A stretch of 64,000 nt of DNA from Streptomyces cavernicola (lineage in GTDB: Bacteria; Actinomycetota; Actinomycetes; Streptomycetales; Streptomycetaceae). The stretch lies in assembly GCF_029968035.1 (NCBI RefSeq), contig NZ_JASCIQ010000001.1, positions 248,001-312,000 of the forward strand, given 5' to 3'. Made by a program: the position numbers and the translations under genes. The notes beneath the pieces are model-generated. The model did not search any database. It had not been told where the DNA came from and saw nothing but the letters and a program-made list of their open reading frames with translations. This document shows, piece after piece, positions 8,292 through 16,852 of the stretch (positions are counted from its first letter, which is position 1; each line of letters opens with the position of its first letter).

Positions 8292-8977
8292 CCGAGACAG
8301 CCAAGACCGTCGTCACCGTCATCAACCCCAACACCTCGCAGGCCACCACCGACATGATGGCCGCGATCGCCCGCCGCACCCTGCGGTCCGAGGACGGCTA
8401 CGAGGTGCACGGCCGCACCGTCGCCGAGGGCCCCGCGATGCTGGTGGACGAGGAGGTGCTGCGCGCGGCGGCCCCTCAGGTCGTACGAGCCGCGGAGCTG
8501 GCCCTCGCCGGGCCGGACGGCGCGCGCATCGGGGCGTTCGTGGTGAGCGCGTTCGGCGATCCGGGCGTGGAGGAGCTGCGGGCCCGCACCGACGTTCCCG
8601 TGGTGGGCATCGCGGAGGCGGCCATGGCGGAGGCCGCGGCCTCGGGCCGGCGCTTCGGCATCGCCACGACGACCCCGGGGCTCGCCGATGCGATCTCGGC
8701 GCGCGTCGCCCACCTCGGCTGGTCCGGGCAGTACACGGGCATCCGGCTCACCCCGGGCGACCCGGTCCAACTGGCCGCTTCCCCCGAGGAGATGAGGGAG
8801 GCGCTGGCCGAGGCGGTCGAGACCTGCATCACGAAGGACGGCGCCGAAGCGGTGATCATCGGCGGCGGCCCCTTGGGCGAGGCGGCCGAGTCGCTCCGCG
8901 ACCGCTTCCCGGTCCCGGTGATCGGCCCGATCCCGGCGGCCTGCCGGGCGGTACGGGACGTACTGGCGCGCGGCTGA
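8288..8977 (+). CDS. Asp/Glu/hydantoin racemase family protein lacking both catalytic cysteines
   Basis: This is a 229-residue protein; GTG 8288 overlaps the stop of the transporter, with GGAGA upstream. The fold is shown by VTVINPNTS at the N-terminus, DPGVEELRARTDVPVVGIAEAAM in the middle and PVPVIGPIPAACRAV at the end. Two-base racemases of this family use one Cys just before the FGDPG/FDDPG loop and a second in a GC(A/G) loop. Here the first site reads SAFGDPG and the second IIGGGPLGEAA, so both cysteines are replaced. It is therefore unlikely to be a standard cofactor-independent racemase. An isomerase with other residues, a hydrolase or a binding protein are alternatives. Confidence 0.8.
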   Translation: MTETAKTVVTVINPNTSQATTDMMAAIARRTLRSEDGYEVHGRTVAEGPAMLVDEEVLRAAAPQVVRAAELALAGPDGARIGAFVVSAFGDPGVEELRARTDVPVVGIAEAAMAEAAASGRRFGIATTTPGLADAISARVAHLGWSGQYTGIRLTPGDPVQLAASPEEMREALAEAVETCITKDGAEAVIIGGGPLGEAAESLRDRFPVPVIGPIPAACRAVRDVLARG

Positions 8978-8997
8978 ACCCCCGGCCTTTCGCGGCC

Positions 8998-9045
8998 GGC
9001 CGCCGACGGCCTGCCTTCTGGTACGGAGGCAGGCCGTCGGCGGCC
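8998..9045. terminator. Bidirectional terminator hairpin
   Basis: A perfect 18-bp GC-rich stem (8998-9015 with 9028-9045) and a 12-nt loop lie between convergent genes ending at 8977 and 9055. Confidence 0.85.
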
Positions 9046-9054
9046 CTGAGGGCG

Positions 9055-9273
9055 TCAGGCGGAGGCCGCGACCAGGCGGTCGAGCTCGCCGCCCTTGGCC
9101 TGGGCGACCAGGTCGGCGAACTGCTCCTCGCTCATCTGCACCTGCTGACCGAAGTCGTCGGTGATACGCACGCGCTTGTCCGCGGGCGCGTCGACGTCGA
9201 CGAACAGCTGCGGGCAGCCGCAGTCGCATTTGCCGCAGAAGGTCGCGATCGGTTCCGGACTCGTGTCGGGCAT
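9055..9273 (-). CDS. Small conserved Cys-rich actinobacterial protein
   Basis: This is a 72-residue protein from ATG 9273 (GAGG upstream); a GTG at 9282 is possible but has no spaced ribosome-binding site. The N-terminal CGKCDCGCPQLFVD holds four cysteines in 8 residues, suggesting bound zinc or an Fe-S/metal site. The rest, ADKRVRITDDFGQQVQMSEEQFADLV, is a short alpha/beta segment. Similar small proteins are widespread in Streptomyces; I know no function. It is transcribed toward the terminator shared with the racemase-like gene. Confidence 0.7.
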   Translation of the reverse strand: MPDTSPEPIATFCGKCDCGCPQLFVDVDAPADKRVRITDDFGQQVQMSEEQFADLVAQAKGGELDRLVAASA

Positions 9274-9588
9274 CAGTGCCACCTCGCCGTTTCGGGATGT
9301 GTGGTCGTACCGCCAACGTCAAGCCTGCCCAACTGCCGCTCCGGAACAAACAGTTCACGCAACCACGCGCCGGTCCGCCCCTCCACACCCACCCGGCGTG
9401 CGCCGTACCGCTGTGCGTGAGCCCGGAACAGCCCCTGTTTCACGGCTGGTTGGCAGCTCTGTCACAGAACTCGACGACGGGCGCACGGACATGACAGCCC
9501 GCCTCGGTCCCTGGCATGCTCGCAACCGAAGATCAAGATCTGGATGTGCGGTTCGACGCACAGAGATCAGCGAACCATCGGGGGAAAC
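9274..9588. other. Divergent intergenic region, no gene seen
   Basis: This separates the small Cys-rich gene (leftward) from the secretion-like operon (rightward). The only structure noticed is AGATC-AA-GATCT at 9530-9541, about 48 bp upstream of the start at 9589. No convincing -35/-10 pair was found. Confidence 0.4.
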
Positions 9589-9930
9589 ATGGGCCAGGGT
9601 TCCGGAGGATTCTCGGCACGAGCCGAGTCCATCGACGGGAGTTCGCACCTTCTCAGCGAACTGGCGGGGCTGCTGCACGCCGGCCGGATGGACGGGGAGA
9701 ACGCGACGGCGTGCCGCAAGCCGAGGTCGCACGCCGAAGTGGCCAGTGCAGTCGAGGACTTCGCACGGTTCACACAGGACCAGTACGACAACATGGTGAC
9801 GCTCCTCACCGCCCTGTCGACCAAGCTGCAGTCCACCGGAAACGCCTATGTGCAGGCCGACGCCGGAGCGCAGCGCGCGCTGGACGCGATGCTCGCCGAC
9901 GGGCGCTACGTCGCCCCCGAGAACCGCTGA
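9589..9930 (+). CDS. EspC-like type VII secretion-associated protein
   Basis: This is a 113-residue all-helical protein from ATG 9589, with GGGGGAAA before it. Two amphipathic helices (about 10-33 and 45-85) are followed by YVQAD at 87-91, matching the YxxxD/E secretion signal of type VII substrates. The pattern resembles EspC/DUF2580-like proteins rather than WXG100 proteins, as no WxG turn is visible. It is 21 bp upstream of a larger helical protein with a murein-hydrolase-like C-terminus, consistent with a co-secreted pair. No ESX core genes (eccC, eccB, mycP) are in the window, so secretion is inferred. Confidence 0.55.
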   Translation: MGQGSGGFSARAESIDGSSHLLSELAGLLHAGRMDGENATACRKPRSHAEVASAVEDFARFTQDQYDNMVTLLTALSTKLQSTGNAYVQADAGAQRALDAMLADGRYVAPENR

Positions 9931-9951
9931 GTCGAGAGGAGGTCACGGATC

Positions 9952-11292
9952 ATGGCGTATCGCGAAGAGGTCGAGTTCCTCGAACTGTCCAGCCCACCGC
10001 TGATCGAGCAGACCGCGAACGAGTACCAGCGGCTCCGCAGGCTCATGTCCTCCTGCGACGAGGACTTCCGCAAGGCCGGAAGGGTCGAGTGGGAGAGCGA
10101 GCACCGCGAGCGGTACACGAAGCGGCTGCGCGAGGCCACCGACCTCGCCGAGCATCTGTCGGCGGCGTTCAAGCGGGTCGGCGACGCTCTGGACGCGTAC
10201 GGCAAGGCGGTTGAGACGGCCCGCGGGCACTACGAGAGCGGGCAGACGACCGAGTCCCGGCTCAGCGAGGTCATCTCCCGTGAGGCGGAGGCCGTCACGC
10301 AGACCGCGAAGGCCGCCGAGCCACTGCGGCAGTGGGAGGACGTACGCGGCACCACCGGGTTCTTCGACTGGGTGGCGGAGATCGGCGTCGACGTGGACGC
10401 GATCCGCGAGGAGGCCGAGCACTACTACAACGCCACCAAGGGGCACTTCGGCGACGCGAAGCGCGTGGAGGCCGAGGCCCGCGAGGAGTGCCTGCACGAA
10501 GTCCGGGCCGCGTACCGCTCGCTGCCCGACTTCCGTGGCGGCGGCTTCGCCGACGCCACCCAACTCCTGGGCGGCGTGGACGCGCTGCGCCGCGAGACCC
10601 GGGACGCGGCGGACGACCCGTACGCACAGCTGCGCGGCACCGGCGCCAAGGTCGACACGATCCCCAAGGTCGGCCCCGACGTCGTCGTCTCGCCGGCGCT
10701 GATGCGGATCAACGAGAAGACCGCGGGCAAGGACGCGGAGGGCAACTACATCTGGGTCTACAGCAATGACGACGACGACCGGCGCGAGTACATCTCCAAG
10801 AACAAGGAGCTCCTCACCGCGGCCGCAGCCGACTCCGGCCTGCCCCCCGAGATGGTGGCCGGCATCGCCTGGAAGGAAGTCGAGGGCCAGCCCAGCTGGA
10901 CGGACGAGGTCCTGCCCGTCATCCGGGACGTCGTACCCGGCACCACGGACCCGGACCTGACGTCGATGGGACCGATGTCCGTACAGGTGCGCAGGGCCGC
11001 CGAAGTCCTCGGCTACGACCCGCAGAACCTCACCGACCTGCAACGCGAACAGGTCGTGGACGCGGTCAAGGACCCGGCGAAGAACATCTACATCGCCTCG
11101 GAGTACCTGGCCCAGCTGAAGGCGGAGAGCGAGTTCGCGAACGTACCGCCGGAGCAGATGACCCCGGAACAGATGCAGGAGCTCGCCGCGCGCTACAACG
11201 GCGGCCCCTACTACGAGAACGAGCAGGCGCAGAACTACGGCCGAGACTTCGACAGCCACCGCGAAGAGGCGAAAAGGGCGCTCGGCCGATGA
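9952..11292 (+). CDS. Helical N-terminus plus lytic-transglycosylase-like C-terminal domain
   Basis: This is a 446-residue protein from ATG 9952, with GAGGAGG upstream. Residues 1-185 are charged helices and coiled coil, as in N-terminal domains of type VII-exported toxins. Residues about 285-446 look lysozyme-like: DSGLPPEMVAGIAWKEVEG with candidate catalytic Glu309, then SMGPMSVQ (339-345) in the place of the GLMQV motif, then AARYNGGPYY (412-421) like the YNAGP motif of SLT enzymes. It may cleave peptidoglycan. There is no Sec signal peptide. It is coupled by ATGA overlap to the following membrane gene. Confidence 0.6.
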   Translation: MAYREEVEFLELSSPPLIEQTANEYQRLRRLMSSCDEDFRKAGRVEWESEHRERYTKRLREATDLAEHLSAAFKRVGDALDAYGKAVETARGHYESGQTTESRLSEVISREAEAVTQTAKAAEPLRQWEDVRGTTGFFDWVAEIGVDVDAIREEAEHYYNATKGHFGDAKRVEAEAREECLHEVRAAYRSLPDFRGGGFADATQLLGGVDALRRETRDAADDPYAQLRGTGAKVDTIPKVGPDVVVSPALMRINEKTAGKDAEGNYIWVYSNDDDDRREYISKNKELLTAAAADSGLPPEMVAGIAWKEVEGQPSWTDEVLPVIRDVVPGTTDPDLTSMGPMSVQVRRAAEVLGYDPQNLTDLQREQVVDAVKDPAKNIYIASEYLAQLKAESEFANVPPEQMTPEQMQELAARYNGGPYYENEQAQNYGRDFDSHREEAKRALGR

Positions 11293-11579
11293 GCCCGCAG
11301 GCGCGGGCGCGCGTGGGGGCAGCAGTGTGTGGGGCTCTGCTTACGGTCCTGAACGCCGTACTGGCCTTCGTCACTCTCGCCGTCGGCCCGTGGATGCCGG
11401 CCGAGGACGCCGAAGCGCTCGCCGTTTACCACGACCTGGCGCTCGGCGTACTCCTCGGCTGCATCCCCGTCACGGGCCTGACCTGGGTATTCGTGAAGGC
11501 CCAATGGCTACGACCGTGGTGGTACGCGCTACCGGGCCTTCTCGCTGTGCTCAGCCTGATCCGGGTGGCGATGGCGTGA
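11289..11579 (+). CDS. Small three-helix membrane protein
   Basis: This is a 96-residue protein whose ATG overlaps the preceding stop (ATGA). Hydrophobic segments are near residues 8-34, 46-68 and 76-94. It has no recognised domain. Tight coupling to the hydrolase-like gene suggests a dedicated partner: an immunity protein, an anchor or an export aid. Confidence 0.6.
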   Translation: MSPQARARVGAAVCGALLTVLNAVLAFVTLAVGPWMPAEDAEALAVYHDLALGVLLGCIPVTGLTWVFVKAQWLRPWWYALPGLLAVLSLIRVAMA

Positions 11580-11645
11580 CGGGTGCATCGGCCGGCGCGC
11601 CACGCGGTAGCGGATGCAGACGACCTTCTAGCGAGGAGGAGCAGT

Positions 11646-12977
11646 TCAGAGTCCCTTGGCGCTGGGCTCCAGAATCGCCACGCACTCCAGATGATGAGTC
11701 TGCGGAAAAAGATCGAACGCCCGAAGCGTCCGCACCCGATACCCCGCCTCCCCGAAGTACCCGAGGTCGCGGGCCAGCGCGGCGGGATCGCAGGCCACGT
11801 AGGCGATGCGGCGGGCGCCCAGGCCGGCGAGGTGGCGGACCGTCTGCTTGCCGGCGCCCGCGCGGGGCGGGTCGAGGACGATGAGGTCGACGTCCGTGAT
11901 GCCCGTGCGCGGCAGCACCGACTCGACCTTGCCCTGCTCGATGCGGACCCGGTCGAAGGACTCCAGGTTGTGCCGCGCGTCCTCGACCGCCCGCTTGTTG
12001 GACTCGATGCCGAGGACCGCGCCCTGCTCGCCCACCCGGTCGGCGATCGCGCCGGCGAAGAGGCCGACGCCGCAGTACAGGTCGAGGGCCGTGTCGCCCT
12101 TGCGCGGCAGCAGGCCCTGCATGACGGCGAGGACGAGGGTGTCGGCGGCCTTCGGGTGGACCTGCCAGAAGCCGCCGTTGCCGACGCGGTACGTACGGCC
12201 GTCGGCGCGCTCGCGGACGAAGGGGCGCCCGTGCACCCGGTGCACGCCCTTGTCCTTCTCGCCGACCCGCATCACCGAGACGGGACGGTCGAGTTCGACG
12301 ATCGGGAGCCGCATGCCGGGGCGCGGGGTGAGGATCACCTGGCGGTCCTGGGAGCCGGTCGCGGCGATCGCGTCGATCGACGCCATGCCCGACCAGTCGC
12401 GCTGTTCGATGCCCAGCTCCGAGACGCCCTCGGCGGCGATCATGCAGTGCTCGATCGGCTCGACCTCGTGCGAGCGGTGGCGGCGCAGGCCGGCCTTGCC
12501 GGTCTCGGCGTCGACCGCGTACTGCACGCGCGTGCGCCACTGCGGCACCTCGCCGGCGGGCAGCTTGTCGCCCTCGGCGGGCATGACCGTGCCGTCCCAG
12601 CCGGCCTCTTCCGGGGTCAGGCCGGCGAGCCGCTGCAGCTGCTCGGCGAGGACCTCGCCCTTGAGGCGGCGCTGCGCACCCGGCTTCGCGTGCTGCCAGT
12701 CGCAACCGCCGCAACGACCGGGCCCGGCGTACGGGCACGGCGCCTCGATGCGGTCCTTGGACGGTTCGAGGATCTCCACCGCGTCGGCGCGCAGGAACCG
12801 GGAGTCCTCCTCGCCCTCCGTGACGCGGGCCACGACCCGCTCGCCGGGCAGCGTGTGCCGGACGAAGAGCACGCGGCCCTCGGACGTACGGGCGATGCAG
12901 TGGCCGCCGTGGGCGACGGGGCCGACCTCGACCTCGTACTCCTCCCCCACCAGCGAGTTCTTCGGTTCTGCCTGCAT
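11646..12977 (-). CDS. TrmA/RlmD-family class I RNA (uracil-C5) methyltransferase
   Basis: This is a 443-residue protein from ATG 12977. The N-terminal TRAM-like barrel (residues 1-65) is followed by the cysteine set of the family's Fe-S site, CPYAGPGRCGGCDWQH. The SAM-binding DLYCGVGLFAG, the DPPRAG motif and the late catalytic-Cys motif YVACDPAALARDL are all present. The family makes 5-methyluridine in tRNA or rRNA; which RNA is modified cannot be decided. It lies 110 bp from, and on the same strand as, the upstream permease gene, and converges with the secretion-like operon. Confidence 0.9.
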   Translation of the reverse strand: MQAEPKNSLVGEEYEVEVGPVAHGGHCIARTSEGRVLFVRHTLPGERVVARVTEGEEDSRFLRADAVEILEPSKDRIEAPCPYAGPGRCGGCDWQHAKPGAQRRLKGEVLAEQLQRLAGLTPEEAGWDGTVMPAEGDKLPAGEVPQWRTRVQYAVDAETGKAGLRRHRSHEVEPIEHCMIAAEGVSELGIEQRDWSGMASIDAIAATGSQDRQVILTPRPGMRLPIVELDRPVSVMRVGEKDKGVHRVHGRPFVRERADGRTYRVGNGGFWQVHPKAADTLVLAVMQGLLPRKGDTALDLYCGVGLFAGAIADRVGEQGAVLGIESNKRAVEDARHNLESFDRVRIEQGKVESVLPRTGITDVDLIVLDPPRAGAGKQTVRHLAGLGARRIAYVACDPAALARDLGYFGEAGYRVRTLRAFDLFPQTHHLECVAILEPSAKGL

Positions 12978-13087
12978 GGCGGGGTGGCTCCAGGTGCGAG
13001 AAAGGGGACGGCCGGACAACAGCCCACCAGTCTACGTGGACGTTGCCCGGCCGCTCACCACACCTGCGTACCGGCTACCGCTGCCGG

Positions 13088-15205
13088 CTACTTGTCGGTC
13101 TTGCCCTTCGCGGAGTCGCCCTTGACGGAGTCCTTGGCGGAGTCCTTGCCGGACGTGCCGGCGCCGTTCGCCGCCTTCGGCTTGCGCTGCTCGACGGGGC
13201 CGCGCCGCACCGCGCCCGGAGCGTTCCACTCCTGGCGCCTGCGGGCCCGCAGCTTGGCGGCCTCGGAGGACTCCAGCTGGTACGGCACGGAGGTGACCAT
13301 CACGCCGGGCGTGAAAAGCAGCCGGCCCTTGAGCCGCAGCGCGCTCTGGTTGTGCAGCAGATGCTCGTACCAGTGGCCCACCACGTACTCGGGAATGATC
13401 ACGCTGACCGCGTCCCGCGGCGACTCGCGGCGCAGGCTCTTCACGTACTCGATGATCGGGCGGGTGATCTCCCGGTACGGGGAGTCGAGGATCTTCAGCG
13501 GTACGGAGATGCCGCGCCGCTCCCACTCGTCCTTGAGGGCCTTGGTCTCCTCGGGGTCGACGTTGATGCTGACGGCCTCAAGGGTGTCGGACCGCATCAG
13601 CTTCGCGTACGCCACCGCGCGCAGGGTGGGCCGGTGGACCTTGGACACCAGGACGATGGAGTGCACGCGCGAGGGCCGCACACTGTCGTCGGAGGGGCCC
13701 TCGGGGGCGGCGATCTCCTCGGCGACCCGGTCGTAGTGGCGGCGGATCGCGGTCATCGTCGCGTAGAAGATCACCATGCCGAGCAGGGCGACCCAGGCGC
13801 CGTGCGTGAACTTGGTGACGAGGACGACGACCAGGACGAGCCCGGTGAAGAACGCGCCGAAGGTGTTGATGGCCCGGGAGCGGATCATGCGGCGCCGCTT
13901 GGCCTGGTCCTTCTCGCCCCGCAGGTGCCGGTTCCAGTGCCGGACCATGCCGATCTGGCTGAGCGTGAACGACACGAAGACGCCGACGATGTAGAGCTGG
14001 ATCAGGCGGGTCGAGTCGGCCCCGTAGATGACGACGAGGAGCGCGGCCGCGCCGGCGAGCAGCACGATGCCGTTGGAGAACGCGAGCCGGTCGCCGCGGG
14101 TGTGCAGCTGGCGCGGCAGGTAGCGGTCCTGCGCGAGGATCGAGCCGAGCAGCGGGAAGCCGTTGTACGCGGTGTTGGCCGCGAGGAACAGCACGAGCGC
14201 GGTGGCCGCGGCGAGCACGATGAACAGGAACGAACCGTCGCCGAAGACGGCCTCGGCGACCTGCGAGATCACCGGGTTCTGGACGTAGTCCCCGCCGACG
14301 GGCTGCCCGTCGCGGAACAGGTCGTGCGCGGGGTTCTCGGCCATCCGGACGTCGGTGACCATGGCGAGCCCGATGATGCCGCAGAACATGGTGACGGCCA
14401 GGGCGCCCATCATGGCGAGCGTGGTGCCGGCGTTCTTCGACTTGGGCTTGCGGAAGGCGGGCACACCGTTGCTGATCGCCTCGACTCCGGTGAGCGCCGC
14501 ACAGCCGGAGGAGAAGGCGCGCAGCAGCAGGAAGACGAGGGCGAAGCCCGCGAGCCCCTGGTGCTCGGGCTTGATGACCAGGTCGGCGGTCGGCGCCTTC
14601 ATGTCGTCGCCGAGGACGAGCCCGCGGAACGCACCCCACACGATCATCAGGAAGACGCCGGTCACGAAGACGTACGTGGGGATCGCGAAGAGCTTCCCGG
14701 ACTCCTTCACGCCGCGCAGGTTCATCAGCGTGAGCAGCACGATCACGGCGACCGCGCAGAGCACCTTGTGCTCGACGACGAACGGGATCGCGGAGCCCAG
14801 GTTCTCGATGCCGGAGGAGATGGACACGGCGACGGTCAGGACGTAGTCGACGAGCAGCGCGCTCGCGACGGTCAGTCCGGCCTTGGGGCCGAGGTTGGTG
14901 TTGGCGACCTCGTAGTCACCGCCACCGCTCGGATACGCGTGCACGTTCTGCCGGTACGACGCCACGACAGTGAACATCAGCACCACGACGGCGACGGCGA
15001 TCCACGGACTGAAGTGGTACGCCGAGAGCCCCGCGATGGAGAGCACAAGGAGCACTTCGCCCGGCGCGTACGCCACCGACGACAGCGGGTCGGAGGCGAA
15101 GACGGGGAGTGCGATGCGCTTGGGGAGGAGCGTTTCTCCCAGCCGGTCGCTGCGCAGTGCGCGCCCGATGAGAATCCGTTTGGGCACGTCGGTCAGTTTG
15201 GACAC
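13088..15205 (-). CDS. KimA-like APC-superfamily potassium/amino-acid permease
   Basis: This is a 705-residue protein with about 12 membrane helices in residues 28-480, beginning LPVFASDPLSSVAYAPGE as in the KimA/YdaO branch of APC transporters. A cytosolic domain of about 200 residues follows, ending in a Lys/Ser/Asp-rich tail. KimA of Bacillus is a K+/H+ symporter controlled by c-di-AMP. Divergent TrkA/RCK genes next door support a potassium role. The start is GTG 15205 with no ribosome-binding site; TACGAT (complement of 15213-15218) lies 7 nt upstream, so the mRNA is probably leaderless. An amino-acid substrate cannot be excluded. Confidence 0.75.
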   Translation of the reverse strand: MSKLTDVPKRILIGRALRSDRLGETLLPKRIALPVFASDPLSSVAYAPGEVLLVLSIAGLSAYHFSPWIAVAVVVLMFTVVASYRQNVHAYPSGGGDYEVANTNLGPKAGLTVASALLVDYVLTVAVSISSGIENLGSAIPFVVEHKVLCAVAVIVLLTLMNLRGVKESGKLFAIPTYVFVTGVFLMIVWGAFRGLVLGDDMKAPTADLVIKPEHQGLAGFALVFLLLRAFSSGCAALTGVEAISNGVPAFRKPKSKNAGTTLAMMGALAVTMFCGIIGLAMVTDVRMAENPAHDLFRDGQPVGGDYVQNPVISQVAEAVFGDGSFLFIVLAAATALVLFLAANTAYNGFPLLGSILAQDRYLPRQLHTRGDRLAFSNGIVLLAGAAALLVVIYGADSTRLIQLYIVGVFVSFTLSQIGMVRHWNRHLRGEKDQAKRRRMIRSRAINTFGAFFTGLVLVVVLVTKFTHGAWVALLGMVIFYATMTAIRRHYDRVAEEIAAPEGPSDDSVRPSRVHSIVLVSKVHRPTLRAVAYAKLMRSDTLEAVSINVDPEETKALKDEWERRGISVPLKILDSPYREITRPIIEYVKSLRRESPRDAVSVIIPEYVVGHWYEHLLHNQSALRLKGRLLFTPGVMVTSVPYQLESSEAAKLRARRRQEWNAPGAVRRGPVEQRKPKAANGAGTSGKDSAKDSVKGDSAKGKTDK

Positions 15206-15348
15206 GCTGAGGATCGTAAGCGTTCGAAAGGGGGGCCGCCCACCCGCCTCTCGGCGGCTGTGTAGCTTGTGCGTCTGTCTGAGACCCTGTTAATCCTGAG
15301 CTTGGGACCTATCGGGGCCTCAGCGGGACATGGCAGCCGACGAGTTGC

Positions 15349-15419
15349 TAACGCATTACTAACGCATTCCTGATGCAGGACATACGCGTTCCACACACAC
15401 GCGTTCCTGATCCAGGACA
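15349..15419. repeat. Intergenic array of CGCrTTCC and TGATsCAGGACA repeats
   Basis: In the 235-bp gap between the divergent permease and trkA genes, TAACGCATT occurs at 15349 and 15361, CGCGTTCC at 15385 and 15400, and TGATGCAGGACA/TGATCCAGGACA at 15371 and 15408. The units are interleaved, so the array reads like a duplicated regulatory module. The binding factor is unknown. Confidence 0.55.
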
Positions 15420-15440
15420 ACGCCAGCCGGAAGGACGGTC

Positions 15441-16109
15441 GTGCACATCGTCATCATGGGCTGCGGACGAGTGGGCGCCGCACTCGCGCAGACCCTGGAG
15501 CAGCAGGGGCATACGGTCGCGGTGGTCGACCAGGACCCCACAGCGTTCCGTCGGCTGGGCTCCGGCTTCGGCGGGCGCCGCGTCACGGGCGTCGGCTTCG
15601 ACCAGGACACCCTGCGTGAGGCGGGCATCGAGGACGCGGGCGCCTTCGCCGCCGTGAGCAGCGGCGACAACTCCAACATCATCGCGGCCCGGGTGGCCCG
15701 CGAGATGTTCGGCATCGAGAACGTCGCGGCCCGTATCTACGACCCGCGCCGCGCCGAGGTCTACCAGCGCCTAGGCATCCCCACCGTCGCGACGGTGCGC
15801 TGGACCGCCGACCAGATGCTGCGGCGGCTCCTTCCGTCCGGCGCGGAGCCGCTGTGGCGTGACCCCACAGGCGGCGTCCAGCTCGCCGAGGTGCACACGT
15901 CCAGCTCCTGGGTCGGGCACAAGATCAGCAAGCTGCAGGAGGAGACCGGCGTCCGGGTCGCGTTCCTCACCCGCCTGGGCGAGGCGATTCTGCCGACCTC
16001 GCAGACGGTCCTGCAGGAGGGCGACCTGGTGCACGTGATGATGCGCACCGACGAGGTCGCGAAGATCGAAGCGGCGTTCGCCGAGGGCCCTGAGGAGGGC
16101 GGTCACTGA
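15441..16109 (+). CDS. trkA: TrkA-type potassium uptake regulator (RCK domain protein), first copy
   Basis: This is a 222-residue protein from GTG 15441, with GGAAGGA upstream. The N-terminal Rossmann RCK_N domain has GCGRVG near residue 7 and VVDQDP at strand 2. The RCK_C domain (about 140-215) includes VQLAEVHTSSSWVGHKISKL. Such subunits bind NAD(H) or nucleotides on the cytosolic face of K+ transporters. Its stop shares a base with the next ATG. The pair matches the CeoB/CeoC-type duplicated TrkA arrangement of actinobacteria. No TrkH/KtrB pore gene is nearby; the divergent KimA-like permease is the only transporter at hand. Confidence 0.85.
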   Translation: MHIVIMGCGRVGAALAQTLEQQGHTVAVVDQDPTAFRRLGSGFGGRRVTGVGFDQDTLREAGIEDAGAFAAVSSGDNSNIIAARVAREMFGIENVAARIYDPRRAEVYQRLGIPTVATVRWTADQMLRRLLPSGAEPLWRDPTGGVQLAEVHTSSSWVGHKISKLQEETGVRVAFLTRLGEAILPTSQTVLQEGDLVHVMMRTDEVAKIEAAFAEGPEEGGH

Positions 16110-16777
16110 TGCGCGTCGCCATTGCCGGAGCAGGCGCGGTGGGTCGTTCCATCGCCGGCGAGCTCCTGGAGAACGGGCACGAGGTTCTCCTCATCGACAA
16201 GGCCCCCACCGCCATCTCGGTGGAGCGGGTGCCGCAGGCCGAGTGGCTGCTCGCGGACGCCTGCGAGATCACGTCCCTGGACGAGGCGGCCCTGCAGCGC
16301 TGCAACGTGGTGATCGCCGCGACCGGCGACGACAAGGTCAACCTGGTCGTCTCCCTGCTCGCGAAGACCGAGTACGGCGTGCCGCGCGTCGTCGCCCGGG
16401 TGAACAACCCGAAGAACGAGTGGCTGTTCAACGAGTCCTGGGGCGTCGACGTCGCGGTGTCCACGCCGCGCCTGATGTCGGCTCTGGTCGAGGAGGCCGT
16501 CAGCGTCGGCGACCTGGTGCGGCTGCTGCGCTTCAGCCACGGCGACGCCAACCTGGTCGAGCTGACCCTGCCGCCGGAGTCCGCGCTCGCGGGCACGACG
16601 ATCGGCGACATCGAGTGGCCGCAGGACACGTCCCTGGTGACGATCATCCGCGGCGCGCGCGTCCTGGCCCCGACCCCCGAGGACTCCCTGGAGGCGGGCG
16701 ACGAGCTCCTGTTCGTCGCAGCCCAGGCTCGCGAGGAACAGCTGGAGGACCTGCTCTCGGTCCGCAAGGAGAGCTGA
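16109..16777 (+). CDS. trkA: TrkA-type potassium uptake regulator, second copy
   Basis: This is a 222-residue protein with the same length and architecture as its upstream neighbour: GAGAVG Rossmann motif at residues 7-12, LIDKAP after strand 2, and RCK_C from about 135. Translation is coupled through the overlapping stop/start. The two sequences have diverged clearly, which suggests a hetero-oligomeric ring rather than a recent duplication. Confidence 0.85.
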   Translation: MRVAIAGAGAVGRSIAGELLENGHEVLLIDKAPTAISVERVPQAEWLLADACEITSLDEAALQRCNVVIAATGDDKVNLVVSLLAKTEYGVPRVVARVNNPKNEWLFNESWGVDVAVSTPRLMSALVEEAVSVGDLVRLLRFSHGDANLVELTLPPESALAGTTIGDIEWPQDTSLVTIIRGARVLAPTPEDSLEAGDELLFVAAQAREEQLEDLLSVRKES

Positions 16778-16796
16778 CACTCGTACGCGTACGAGG

Positions 16797-16830
16797 AAGG
16801 GCCCGGAACCTCCGCAGGTTCCGGGCCCTT
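16797..16830. terminator. Bidirectional terminator hairpin
   Basis: A perfect 15-bp stem (16797-16811 with 16816-16830) and a 4-nt loop CCGC, followed by T, lie between the convergent trkA and DUF3159 genes. Confidence 0.85.
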
Positions 16831-16852
16831 TCCGGCTCTTGAGGTCACGGCC

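Noticed and set aside
9589..9930. WXG100 (ESAT-6) assignment
   Set aside because: No WxG turn between the helices; the YxxxD and overall pattern fit EspC-like proteins better.
13043..15265. 740-codon rightward open frame over the KimA-like permease
   Set aside because: Low-complexity Arg/Asp/Glu/His composition and no membrane pattern; the opposite strand encodes a clear APC permease.
15206..15440. ydaO riboswitch considered upstream of the KimA-like gene
   Set aside because: None of the conserved ydaO blocks seen at 46122-46265 occur here, and the permease mRNA looks leaderless.
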